A DNA stretch of 64,000 nt from Coniella vitis (lineage: Eukaryota > Ascomycota > Sordariomycetes > Diaporthales > Schizoparmaceae). Both the position numbers and the translations under genes were made by a program. Where the stretch lies: the NCBI GenBank assembly GCA_011317545.1, contig WUJK01000007.1, forward strand, positions 1,426,001 to 1,490,000. The letters are read 5' to 3'. The notes under the pieces are model-generated. The model did no database searches. It was given only the letters and a program-made list of their open reading frames with translations, and was not told where the DNA came from. Shown here piece by piece: positions 47,501 through 59,563 of the stretch; the stretch's first letter is position 1, and every line of letters begins with the position of its first letter.

Positions 47501-48208
47501 CAAGCGTCGTATCCACGAGCCATTAGACGCAGGCGCCTCGCGGATGGCTTCACCTGCGTTTGCAGCAGTGACATCTACCGACCGTATGTATGACTGCCTC
47601 CTGCTTGGTAGTTTGAGCGGGCCAAATTGTCTTGGGCTTATTACGGATTGGTGGTAGTCGTTGGAAGCGTGGACGTCTTGGCTAGGACGTGCAGGGCTCG
47701 TTCCTGGTCGCGACAACAAGGGAGGTGTAGGGGTGCCGCGCGAGCCATCGAAGCTCATGTCGGAGAGCCATTTCTTCGATAAGGGCGAGGAAGGTCGGGA
47801 TAGCCGAGGCGAGTAAGGGACGTTCGTCGTTTCGAGGGGTTGACCAAAAACAAGGCCAGTAGAAGCTGCGGCAACAACGGTGCCAGTCCCAACCAACTGT
47901 TATTATAGGGCAGGTTTTGAGTTAGCCAGACTTTGTTTATGTGCGGCCGCAAAGTCGAACGAGTACTCTAAAGCAGAAGGGGAAAAAAAAAGGGGGGGGG
48001 GGGTGGTGTTTGTGGTAAATCGCAACCTCCAAAGACTCAAGCACTGCGTTGGGAAAGGTCAAGCGTGATCCTTTTTTGTTTGAGTATATGTAGATACATG
48101 TGCGTTTTTGGCCAGTATCTCGGCCATCTAACAAATTCTAATCCATATTGTTTCTCAAGAGTCGAAGCTAAAAATAAATTTTGGACTTACACTGGGGACT
48201 GCTTGCAT
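44555..48208 (-). CDS. Large, mostly disordered protein of unknown function
   Basis: The main exon (47896-44555) opens on TTG directly after an in-frame TAA and CAG, so it begins at a splice acceptor. The best upstream exon is 48208-48191, six codons MQAVPS ending in GTAAGT, joined across a 294-nt intron with a GCTAAC branch site. This gives 1119 residues. The N-terminal 600 residues are Ser/Pro/Arg-rich with many SP and TP sites, as in a phosphorylated scaffold. An acidic Asp/Glu run lies near 630-645. A cluster SSEDWDDDFEFD near 815 precedes a predicted helical segment (about 835-880, IRELSLLVNNLKRLCW), and a second helical segment (about 1018-1052) ends the ordered part. The C-terminus is basic and Ser-rich. 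I do not recognise the family with confidence. A Byr4/Bfa1-like septation or mitotic-exit regulator is one guess, based only on the acidic WDDDFE cluster and overall build. No signal peptide or membrane segment is seen. Confidence 0.75.
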
Positions 48209-48407
48209 CTTGTCTGGTGCAGATTATCTGGACGCGTCCAAACGGTCGACGGAAAGGGGTGGGGCTGAAGGGAATCGGGGGCTCGCAGCGGTCGTGATTG
48301 GCATCGTCATGGCATTGTCCCGCAGAGAGAAGGGTGACTAGGGCCAAGAGGAATGGGGACTGGAGTTTTGGAGGAGAGCTGTGGTGCGTTTGCAGCTCGA
48401 TGCTGCG

Positions 48408-48440
48408 TGCGCGCGCGCGCTCTCTCTCTCTCTCTCTCCT
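48408..48440. repeat. (GC)n-(CT)n compound repeat in the leader region of the large unknown gene
   Basis: Alternating GC passes into a CT run, about 200-230 nt upstream of the presumed ATG. On the minus (sense) strand it is a GA run followed by GC alternation. Confidence 0.85.
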
Positions 48441-49089
48441 TCTCTGCCTGAAGATGGCGGCGGCGGCGGCAACGAAGAGTGGGAGAAAAGGCAGCCAGCC
48501 GACTGGCTTGACTCCGCTAGTCGCTGGCAAGAGGAGCCGTGCTCTGTTGTGGCGGGCAGATTGGCAGTGGTTGCTGTAGCTATGTCGAGTTGTTAGCGGC
48601 TATGGACGGTCTGGAAATGACCCACAGAAGGAGGGCTTGGAACAATTCGACGTGTGGAGCAGGCCACTGCAGGCAATGCTGCAATGCAATGTGCGATGTT
48701 GATTTGGGGCAAGCCGGCTGCGCTCTCGAAATTGATCGATCCGTTCAAGGCCGTCAGAACAGGAGGGTTATCTTACTGGCAGGCGGTGTAGGGACGCAGC
48801 AGCAGCAGAAGCAATGGGATGAGCTGGCTGCTGGTATGTTGGTTGTGTTGATGTCCTTGCTGGAGGATAGGCAGCCGGAGACTCTGAGGATTCCGTCTGA
48901 ACTGGGAGGCAGGATTAGAGGGCGCTTTGGTTCCCAGAGAGAAAGAGCGCAAGAGAGAGAGAGAGGGAAAAGGCAAAGTGATGGATGGGCCAGGATCGAA
49001 GGAGGTCAAGGCACGCCCCGCGGTAACGGCTGCCCACGAACCCACAAGCGCACGGGGAGGCAAAAGCAGGGCCGCTCGACGCGGGATGA

Positions 49090-49155
49090 GATCAAGAAGA
49101 AAAAGGGGAGGAAAGAGAGAAAAAAAGAAAAAAGAAAAAAAAAAGACGACAATGG
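49090..49155. repeat. Polypurine tract
   Basis: The plus strand is almost pure A and G over about 65 nt, ending in a long A run. It is intergenic and is a candidate triplex-forming mirror-like tract. Confidence 0.75.
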
Positions 49156-49242
49156 TGAAGAGCAGCGCTCACGACGACGAGCAGACTGAACCTGGGGAAA
49201 GAGGAGAAGGAGCAAGAGCGCAGCTGAATGAGGAGGGCGATG

Positions 49243-49283
49243 GATGGGATTGGAGTGGATTGAATTGGATTGGATTGGATTGA
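49243..49283. repeat. Degenerate ATTGG pentanucleotide tandem
   Basis: About eight GGATT/GAATT units in a row, the last four nearly perfect. The unit does not match the TTAGGG telomere repeat of filamentous fungi. Confidence 0.8.
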
Positions 49284-49721
49284 CGGGGAGACCAGGGATG
49301 GGTGGTGTTTGGCTTAGCAGGTACGCAATACTCGAAGGAGGTACTTGCAGCGCCGCAGCGGCACGGTACAGTGCTGTGGTAGCGGAGCAGAATAAGCACC
49401 AACCAACCAAAGTAGCCGTACAGGGCTGCCCTGGAGCAGCAGCAGGCCCCCTGGCTCACGTTGGCAGACTGGGAAGCAGGTACACGGCGAATGGGCGCGG
49501 ATGTGCGGCAGAAGCAAGTACCCGCGGCTGGGCTCTGCCAGTTAGAGCAAGTACTTACTATGGCAGTGGAGTCTCGTCAGACCCGACCAATCCTCCAGGC
49601 AGTCGTCGTGCGGACTAGACAGAACACCAGCAGCTGATGGCGGCTGCAATCAAAAGTAAGGCCACGGTAGGCCTGGGCAGGACAGGAGACGGTCGCGGCT
49701 GCGGGCTGCAGATAATATCAA

Positions 49722-49760
49722 GAGAGAGAGAGAGAGGGAGGGAGGGAGAGAGAGGGAGAT
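49722..49760. repeat. (GA)n / GGGA purine tract
   Basis: GA dinucleotides interrupted by GGGA units in gene-free DNA. Confidence 0.8.
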
Positions 49761-51120
49761 TCGTGGATGGTGGGCTGGCCGTCAAGGTCGAGGTTGCAGC
49801 TTGGGAGGCTTGTGGTTTGTGGTTTGTGGACGGTTGGACTTGGACTTGGGCTGGCGCGGGTTTGAATTGGCTTATGTGCTGGGCGTGACAGGGCAGACGG
49901 CCAAGCGATCGGACGTGATCGACAGAACAGGCGAGATCCCACCCCCCGACCAGCGACCACAAATCATTGAATGCATGCTATGTACTATAGTATGTGCTAA
50001 CCACAGGCCCTCTAGTTTTTTTCTCCAAGACAGGGCGCATTTTTGTTTGTGTATTAGCAACTGAGCCTGGGGCGAGCAAAAGTCGCTGCGTTCCTTGGCC
50101 ATTTGCAATCCACAGCGCATTTGGCACTGGCAATGCAGCCTTCTGTAGGGGGACTCCTGGGAGCCTGGTCGGCGTAGGCGCCAGCTCTCAAACATCAAAA
50201 CAGGGGGCTGCTGGTACTGCATACCGGTGTACCGTATATTGTACCGTGGGCATGCAATTGCTGCAAAAGCGCTGTACTTGGAGGCGGCGTACAGGGTACG
50301 GTCTGCCATGGTGACCTCAAGCTGGCAGCGACATGTTCCAGAGACTTTGGGCTCCCGCTAGCAGCCACAAATCCCATCTTCTGGGACCCACTGGGTGGAA
50401 AAGGTAAGTTCTGCTTTGGTGCACTAAGAAATTCACCCTCCATTACGGTACATAGTACACAGCATTTGCAAGCTACTAAGAAGTACATAGTAGTGTCATT
50501 GTTTGTCCTCACTTTGGCTCCCCATCCCCCGCCAAAAGTGGAATTCATGACTGTAGTAGTGATTGGTATGGTTTCAAGTTTTTGTGTGCAACTGAGCTGG
50601 GCTGGCAGTACTATGTACAGTGCCGATTCGCTCGGTAAAGAGGGCTAGTTTCGGCAGGAAGGAGCACGAGATTGTTTTCGTGGTATGTATTGCACCTACG
50701 GCGGCCGCATGCAGTCGCAGTCTCAGGCTGTCACCATTGGGCGCTGGGCCAACTGCAGTGCTATGTACAGACGATGTAGTAAGGAAGGAAGGCAAAGGTA
50801 CTTTGGTACTTTGGTCATTTCCTACGTGCCTATGGGATTAGCGCGCCATCACACCACTAGAGCCCTTTACCTTTCGCGCTCTCTGTGTGGGTGTGCATAG
50901 TACAGCAGCAGGACAACAACACAGCAACCAAAGCAGGGCCTGTTTCGAGGCTACATAGTACGCGACGAATAAGCTGCCAGCCTGCCAGACATCGCATACA
51001 TAACTGCTAGTACTGAGAGCAATACTCAACACACACAAACACAAAGAGCGGGGCGTTGGCTCGACGATTCCATTCCTCACTGCCGCCGCAAGGAGCATCT
51101 CATTTTGATTAGCCCAATTT

Positions 51121-51151
51121 GCGCGCGCGCTCCCTCTCTCTCTCTCTCTCT
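51121..51151. repeat. (GC)n-(CT)n compound repeat
   Basis: Same order as at 48408-48440: GC alternation followed by a CT run. Confidence 0.8.
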
Positions 51152-51765
51152 CATATTCTCTCAACCTCTGATCCCAATCGCCCACGCACTCTAGGAACAC
51201 GGGCTGGCCCGCGCGAGCAATCGAGGCAATGAATGAGACTACAAAAGTACATAGCAGGGAGAAGCACGCAGGGCGAGACATGCCACTGGTCTATCTGATT
51301 ACTTGGCTGCTTGCTTTGCTTGCAGGCTTGGGTTCTTGCTCTCCATACTATGTAGTACTTTGTCTGGCCTCTCTTTTTGAGAATCATCCATCATGCGCGC
51401 GTCATGCAGTGGGTTCTGTTCTACGCATCCATGTCCATGGCTATGAAGTCCCCATTGCCCATCGCGACCACCACATCTTGCTTCGGAGAGCGCAGCTTTT
51501 GCACAGCCAAAGCACAGGCGCCACACTGCACATCCACTCCTTCTAGCGCTAGCGTGCAAAGCAGTGTCAGATGAGAATTGGATCGCTGATTTTACTGTTG
51601 GGCCAAGCCGGAGCAAACTGCTACTACGTACATAGTCAAATAGTATGGACTAAGGGTGGATCGGCAGACCAGTGAACACTACTTTACGTCTCTTTCTCAC
51701 CTTGTTTCGCGCTCTTTTTTTTCTTCTGCAAAACCAAGTCCCTCCCAGGGAAAACATCCAAGATT

Positions 51766-51832
51766 CTGGCTGGCTGGCTGGCTGATTGGCTGGCTGGTTC
51801 GCTGGTTGGTCACTGGCTGACTGGCTTGGAGC
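51766..51832. repeat. Degenerate GGCT tetranucleotide tandem
   Basis: CTGG/GGCT units with single-base variants (GATT, GGTT, TCAC) over about 65 nt. A shorter and purer copy of the same unit lies at 59537-59563. Confidence 0.85.
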
Positions 51833-53899
51833 CCCGGCTCGTTTCGGAAGCGCTTACCTACAGGAGTGCCTTCTCGTTGCTGCCACACCATGATCCTTGA
51901 CCTAACCCCGGCAAGCAAAAGCATCCAGGCCGTCCCTCGTTCAAGCCACGCTCCGTCCGCCGACTCGGGTGACGCCATTGATGAGTTGGCAAACAAGGTC
52001 TTGTGTTCCAACCTACTTTTGTACTTCGTACCTTCCTTCCCCTAGCAGCTTCAGCCTAGAAAAAGAAAAAAAACGACCGACCAATGCTACGAGAACAAGT
52101 AGAAGTACTTTTGCTTATTGTACCGAGACTTGTTTTTCCGTGCGCTGTTCACGACGACTCGGAAAGAAGCAGCGTAAAAGAACTTTTTTTTTTTTAGTCG
52201 CAGAAGATACAAGAACCCTTACCCAGACGCCAGTTCTTCTCTTATTCTTTTTCTTTTGGAAGGAACAGATGAATGTCTTGTATTTTTCTCGCCTCTTCCG
52301 TTTCGCACACCGTCATCAGAGACAAAGATAAAGGGCTGGTGGCTGGACTCTGGAAACCCTCAGTATCATCGACAATAAGATTTGTGCGCTGCTCAACCAG
52401 AAGACTTAGACATACCTACACTATGTAGAGTATATGTGAATTATACGAGCCGGCCGGTCAGTCCAGGCTGCCCTTGCTTCGGGCAAGAAGGCGAGACTTG
52501 CGTCTCGCGATCCACTCTAGACAGCCTCACTCTACGCACACTGCCAGGACTGCCAACTTGCCTCTTGGTAAGTATTCCAGATATCTATCGGATCATCGGC
52601 CGAGCGGCCAAGCCGAACTCTATGCCAGCCTTGCTTGTCTGCCAGCCCGGTCCAGCGATCAACAGTCGGTCAGCCAACCGAAAGCAAGTCTTGACAGACT
52701 GGGCCAAGATGTTACGCCATGTAGTGGTAACAAGCAAAAAGATGAGGCAGAAGCCATCGTTCGGTTGTTCATACTTCTTTTTTCATTTTCCAAGCTCAAA
52801 CGCCTGCGGGTAAAAAGAGAAAAAGAAAGGAGAGAGAAAGAAGGAAAAAAGCCGAGAGAAGGCTTGTCTACGAGTACATAGATAGTACTTGACTTTCAGA
52901 CAAGCGCTCGGGTCCAGGGCCAAAGGGAAAAGAGGTGTTATTAATTAACTTTGGCTTCGCGCATGCCCTTTCTTAGAGCCAACGCGCTACTTATGTGCAT
53001 AGATATTCGAGGCGCCAAATCAGAAGAAGGAAAAAGGGCTGGCGGCAAGTTGAAGAACATCTACTATGTACTTTGTATGAACATGTCAGATAGCGGAGCT
53101 AAACCACTATGTCGCTAGCCAAACGGCAAGCGTCGTCCACGCCTCTTTCACTCTCATCCTGTTTTTGCCCTCCCCTTTCTCCCTCTTAGCCCGCTTCATT
53201 CCCCCCTCATCTCGCATGAAGGAGAGAGCAGGTCCCAGATGGTGCTAGTCTTGTATTGGGAAATTCATCGATTTCTGTACCTGATGATGGTTCCTGTACC
53301 TGCGTGCCACGGTACAGACCAACGCACATGGGAGTTCATCTCACGTATGGCAAAGATTCACTCACACTACACTACAGTAGAGCTAAGCTGGGGGGCTACT
53401 TGACAATATTCAGGACGCACGCACGATGTGCCTGCATACGTATGCACAGTCTGAAGTCTGTTGTGTCTGTTTTGAAGTTTGTTGGTCGTGCGACTTGATT
53501 CTTTTCTTTTTTTTTTCTTTTTGACATGTCTCAGACCCCTGCTACCATCTAGCAAAGCCTTTTCTTATTTTTTTTTTTATTATCGATATTGTTTCCTCCT
53601 ATTTGTCTGTTCACCACACAGCATAATCCAGTGTTCGTATAGCAAAAAGACTGAATAGATTGACCGACACGCACTCAATCACGATGTGCGCCAAGAGCGA
53701 ACAGACCGGGTCATTGACGGTGACTTTGGTGTGCTATTCACCGCATCGACCCCTCACTATCAGAACAACGGATACGAACACTTTGAAGTGGTTTCCTTGG
53801 TGTGTCGTCTCTCATCGCTGGGAGCGGGGGCCGGAAATCGTCCCGGTTCTGAATAGCATGTGATTACATCTACCAACTGTCAAGTAACCGGTTCAAGGA

Positions 53900-53908
53900 C
53901 TATAAAAG
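53900..53908 (+). promoter_or_regulatory. Isolated TATA-box-like element
   Basis: TATAAAAGG follows CAAGGAC in gene-free DNA. No protein-coding frame of note lies downstream, so it is either chance or the promoter of an unannotated transcript. Confidence 0.2.
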
Positions 53909-55832
53909 GATCGATACACATCCTGTCCGGCAAGCCACAATCCTGCATTCACCGCTTTCGAGCCGGAAAACACTGGACACGGAGGGGGGCAAAAAGGAAA
54001 AAAGGGAGCAAAGGGACTGTGGACTATGTCGTCTATTGCGGAAAATGCACATACTATGTAATCATGATGAGGGATGGATGACAGCCACTACCCAGTACCC
54101 ACACACACCCCTCCCTGCTTTTTGGAATTCCCCAGATTCGATCGACCTTTACAAGGTCTTAAGCGAAGCAAGAGAGCAGTAACTGGACGGATGTCGGCTA
54201 TTCTGGGTCTCTGGGTGAACTGCTATAAGCACCATGTATCAGTACCTTAGGTGGATAGCTCGGCGTTTCCAAGCCTATAAGTGTTACATAAATTCGAACC
54301 GACAAAGCCAAAAAGGGAAAGAAGGAAAAAAGAAAAAAAGACCCAAGAAAATCAAGTTACAAAAGTTGCGCGTTGGTGCAATGTCGTCTTCCAAGTTTTT
54401 GTCCCTTTTGGGAAGACATTTTCCATGCCCCCCAGCTTTTCCCAGCCACCAGAAATACCCGAGCATCTTCAGGCCGCGCCATTCTTTTTGTTTTTCTTCC
54501 ACTTCTTTCGATACCGGCATCTTTTTTCATGCATCTTTTTTCTGTTTTTCCTTTCCTTTCTTTTTCGAGTTCGCCTCTTAATCGGCACGTCGGGTTTCCG
54601 AATGTGGGCGGTCTTGGTATAGTGATCGTCCACCTCGCTTGTCGACTTCGTTCAGCCCGCCGATCCGTGGGAAAGGGCTGCTGGTATTACAGCCAGTTGT
54701 GAAAGCTCTCACTACTGTGTACATTCTATGATAGTTAGAATAACGCGATCCGGCTTGACTGCAACGTGATTCATGGTGCATGGCAATACAAGTATGGACT
54801 GCACGTAATCAGGTCTATAGATTAGCGCCCCGGGGAATTTAGTTTCGAAAGCGGTGTCGACATATTTATTTTCCTTTATCATATAAGAGTACCAGAGCAC
54901 ATGCCTACTACTACATAGTATGCTATGTATATGTAGGTATAAGTATTTGGAGCCGCATCGCTGCAGCCGGCGGCCGACATTCACGGCGACCCCCACCAAT
55001 GGCTTTCCGAAGGCTGATTGTTCAAAATTGTCTCTACTATGTACGCTTGGTCGATCACTCATGCATCTCTATATATGTTCATTTGTTTACCTGCAGTCTA
55101 TATCATTGTCCATATGGGTATTCGACTCAGGGTGGCCTATTCTCGACCCTTCAAATACTACTGCATATGTCAAGCGGAGAGCCTGACTATAAAAAAACAG
55201 CCCATCAGTTAATTGTCTCTATTGTGTGGCTTGTGCAGGGAAGAGGGAAAAAACAAAACACAAAAAGACAAGAGCACAGACCCTCTCTGATCGTCCAACT
55301 GGGAAAAAGAAAAACGAGAACCGCTAATACTACCATAATATGAACAAAAAGTCTGGCCGAGCCGTGAACGGGCGAACGATCCCCGGGCTAGGGCTGGCTG
55401 GGAAACCTGACTTCTCGTATTTCGGGGTTCATTGCCCTTGTCCCTGACAGCAAAAGAGGCTCCTTTTCTTTTTTGTTTTTGCTTTTTTGGTTATCATAGT
55501 CCCTTGTCCCTGGTCACTGACCTACTTACTTTTATTACTATGTACTCTCCCTTGTCTGCCCTTTTTTATTGTTTCTCGTGAGCCCATCCAGCACAGACAA
55601 TTTTGAACGAATCGAACAGCTGCTTGCCCCCGTTTCCTTGCCGTTTCCTTTTTGCTTTTCGGAAAGCTTGCGACTGTCTGTGGGTTCGCGCACAGACGCG
55701 ACGGTTTTTATATTTTGTTTTATTTTTAATACCTCATCATATATCTGTTGCCGTACTATGATCTACTATGATAGTGCCGAAATATGAGGCCTCTCAAGTA
55801 TATAGTATCATTACTCCTCGGGTGAAGAAAGA

Positions 55833-55843
55833 GGGGGGGGGGG
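55833..55843. repeat. Poly-G run (11)
   Basis: Eleven G in gene-free DNA. A similar run of about ten G lies at 57326-57335. Confidence 0.85.
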
Positions 55844-58800
55844 CGCAGGGTTCGGAGCTTTTTGAACACGGCTTGCGAATCGGCAGATGCTTCTTTCTGT
55901 TGGTTTGCAGAGAAAAGAAAGGCCTTGGAATGTACGTAGTATACTTAGTAACAAGAAAAAAGCAATCACGGATAGATTTTGATATCTCGGTCGGACAATT
56001 CCTTTTTAAACTGGTGTTCCAGGTTTTTTGTTTTTCTCATGAAACAGAAAACTAACAAAAGAATTGCCCAAAACTCGAGAGAAAAAGGAAGAAACATCAT
56101 ACTCTTCCCACATTCCCAATGCTTTCCTCCGCCTAGTTCTTCTTCTCCTTCTTCATTTTTATTTTTTTTATTTTAATTCCTTCGCACCTTCGGCTCTTCC
56201 CCGCCTTTCGAATGGGGATCCCAGACTGTTTCGGCTTGGTGGAGAGTTTCCCCGGAAGGAGGGGGAAAGGAAGAGAGGGGGGAGGGGGCCGGGCTGCAGT
56301 TAGTCTGACCTCGGAAGGCGGGGAGGCACAGAAGAAAAAAAAAAGAAGTGAGATTGGCACTTTTGTGTGGCTGGAAGGGCTGTGCTGAAGGAGTCCAACC
56401 GCAGTTCAATTGAGCGCATAGATTGATAGCATGGCATCTGCGGCTCAGGCCTACTTTGCCACTTGGAGGATATGTGTGTGTCGTAAATTTTGTACTTGGT
56501 CTGTTTACGCGGTGTGGAAGGGGCAGAAGAAGGCGACTCTTTGGTTATTCGGTCACTACGTAGATATGCAACCAATCAAAAACTTTCTTGCCTTGGTTTG
56601 ACAGGAGTGCATGGACTTTTCTGGCGGATAGTGAGAAATATAAGTATACTGTTGGATTGATTTTGGCAAGTATATAGTAAATGCTTTACACTGTATTCGA
56701 TGCGAACGGCGCGCCCTAAACTGTCCCTTCCTGTTTGTTCCGAAGGGGGGAGGGGGAAGAAAAGAAAAAGAAAAGGAAAGGCAAAGGACGAGACGAGAAC
56801 CTTGTGCCACATGTATGTACAATTGGATACTATAGCACACTGACTCTCTTTATAAAACGCCCAGGGGCAAAGGGCAGCGCAGCGCAGCCCAGCAACAAGC
56901 CAACAAAGTGCTGCTCAACACCCCGTGCATGTGCTATGATCCTCGTGCCATATGGAAGAAGCAGCCTTCCCAATCCATCATGCCCTGACTTCTCGTCGAC
57001 CCAGCGTGTGGAATCGGTAGAGTTACGTGATGGATCCCGGTTTGGAGGGAGAGAGGGAATTCAGACACTTGAGAATGTGGGCGAAGAAAAGCAAGGAAGT
57101 AAATCTCCGCTTCTTGCATAACACTGTACATATCATGCACATATGTACGCAAGGCAAGGCAACGCAACACACTGCACTGCTGCACTGCACTGCACTGCAT
57201 TGCATATAAATGTCCGTCCTCTGCAGTTGATTATTGGCTGCAGCCAGCTCGTGCGAGACGTAGGCTTGCCCCATGAGGGTAGGATCGATTCTGTAACAAA
57301 AAGAGTCCACCAGGGACCAAAGAGAGGGGGGGGGGAGAAGAAAATTATAAAGGCTGGTTGGTGGTGTACGCATGTGCATAGATCGTTGAAAAATATGTCT
57401 TGAGATTTTGAGCTGGTAGTTCTACCATCTTCCTAAATCAATATTGAGAACCCAAGGCTCTCACCCTCTTTGTCCCTTTATTCGAACCTTGATACCCACA
57501 TATCTCTCTCTTGCCAGATTATATAGATCTGCTACGTAGCATGCAGATTTGCTGAGAGCCGCACTGGTGTGCCACACACAGAGCAAGCACATTGCGGGCC
57601 TTTTTCCTCGGGAAAGGCTGGTCTTCAGCCACAGATATTCGATACCCAGTCTATATCCTTGCATCCTGGGTAATAAGTTGCCAGCCAGTTCGTCAACGAG
57701 CCATTGACTGGGCATGCATCAAGACCGAACAAGAGCGAAGCAGGAAACTACTATGGTAAAGTACGCCGTGAAGGGAGCCTTGATGCGATATGGTAGTTAT
57801 TATGTTTTGTTGGAGCAAAGCACAGGAGTTACCAGCATACCATGGTACAGGCTCAGCCAAGGGCAGAGAATAAACAGTCGATTACTACGGTTGCTCAACT
57901 TGTTCTAGTAGTCTCTGGTCGAGAAATGCAATGATGACATTGACTCGGCCGGGTGGACAATGTGTATCTTGTCCCTCTGTCCCTGCACCCGAAGCGGCCA
58001 TGGCAACAGACGGCTTTGACTCTCATATCAAGGGAAATAGACACTCTCCATAGCAAGACACACGAGGGTTCAGGCTCGCCGGCTCGCTACTCCATCATCT
58101 CCCACGGTCAGGGGTGCCAAGTGAACGTCTGCCTGGGGGCCTGTTCCGGGCTCCACTACCAAGAATGGCTGCTTGATTAAGGTTGAGAGTCCATCTTTCT
58201 TGACCAGATGAAAATGACGAGACAAGATCATGGACCTGCTGGTCTCTTTGGCCGCCTTGTCAATGCCGGCTGCCACGTTCTCTGGCGACAAAATCCTGAA
58301 TCAAGAGGCGGTCAGGAGCTTTGCGGTTAATCGCCACAATCTGTAAAATTACAGCGCAGTAATGAAGTGGCAGATGCCGCCACCCAGAGTACGGGAGGGC
58401 TTGTCAATGGCTTTGTGTAGCATCGGTGTGGTTTGGTGCCGTACAGACAGTCCGTCGTTTTGATGGTAAAAGCGCCTGTCGTCGTGTTAGTGAGTGCTAT
58501 GTAAGTACTATGCAAGTACTATGTAGCTGCCAGTGCCAGAGGCACTATGAAGCGGGAAAGCCCCCCTTTAGGTGACAGCTGACAAGGTGCAGTCATTCAC
58601 CTGTCACCACGAATCGTAATCTGGCATTGTTTCGACGGGGGGATGAGGTTGCTAGGGAGCCAAGGCCTGGCATTGGCCAATTGAATCCGACCCCAAAGAG
58701 GGCAGACCTGCCACCACCAGGCGGCCATTTGCGGCGCACCGAACTCCTTGCCAGCTATGGGTGGCCTGGCTTAGTGGTGTCGGGGACGTTCTCGGCCTGT

Positions 58801-59536
58801 CAGCTTATTAGCAGCACAAAACTCGTACCAGAGCCAGCCATATACTATGTATGTAGCTCAGGCCCCAAATGCTGCATGATGGACAGGCATCGGCCGACCT
58901 CGGGCCGGGCGGGCGATCCTCCTTTGAAGCCGAAATTACTCGGATTCGGTCTGAAGCAGGGCGCCACGCAATGCCATGCAGTTGGGACTCTCAAGGAGCA
59001 AGCGCGCAAGACTGGAGGCAATATAACGCCCTGCAAACAAAATACTGCATACGGAGTAGTGATACCATGACAACGCACATGCATATAGTACATAGTGTTG
59101 CTTGTCGTGCCAAGGCAAGGCCTGGGCTGAACGTGGAGTGGGGAGATCAGGGACGGAAATAGCATCGCATCTGCGAACCCCATCATCCTCTCCTCCAAGC
59201 AGCACGCCGGAGCCAAGGAAGGCAGAGAATGCAACGCTGGAGGGCAGCCAATCAGCGGCGAGAGGCGCCTGGCCGTGAGGGTGATGTGTGATGGAGCTGT
59301 GCGTTGCCGACGACAATGGCTTCTTCCTCAGCCGGCGTTGGTCGTGCGCCACTCCGCCATTGGCCTGAAAAGGCGACGGGCGCGCGACAAGGCTGACTGT
59401 ACATAGCACTGTACTGTACCGAGCGCCGCGGGACGCTTCGTACAAGAGCAGGATGGCTGCTGGTCTGCGCAGTCGCCCGTATTGTGTGTGTAGAGTTACG
59501 TGTCAAGAAGATGAAATGGGCATGTCGTTGCGAACA

Positions 59537-59563
59537 TGGCTGGCTGGCTGGCTGGCTGGCTGG
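59537..59563. repeat. (GGCT)n microsatellite
   Basis: Six to seven perfect GGCT units. It shares its unit with the longer degenerate tandem at 51766-51832. Confidence 0.9.

Larger units (their letters stand above)
48209..53894. other. Gene-free stretch upstream of the large unknown gene, first part
   Basis: No supportable gene. The frame 48168-48530 (minus) overlaps the presumed leader of the large gene and is repeat-derived. The frame 50838-51281 (minus) has a signal-peptide-like start, but it runs through a GA repeat and shows no domain. GTACATAGTAC-type motifs are frequent, with matches at 50448-50458, 50483-50492, 50608-50618, 50951-50961, 51346-51358, 52873-52887 and 53061-53071. Confidence 0.5.

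Noticed and set aside
48168..48530. 120-codon minus-strand frame with a hydrophobic start upstream of the large unknown gene
   Set aside because: It lies in the presumed leader, runs through a GA/GC repeat, and is out of frame with the six-codon first exon.
50838..51281. 147-codon minus-strand frame with a signal-peptide-like start
   Set aside because: The region after the signal is a repeat-derived Arg-Glu run and then Cys-rich chance sequence.
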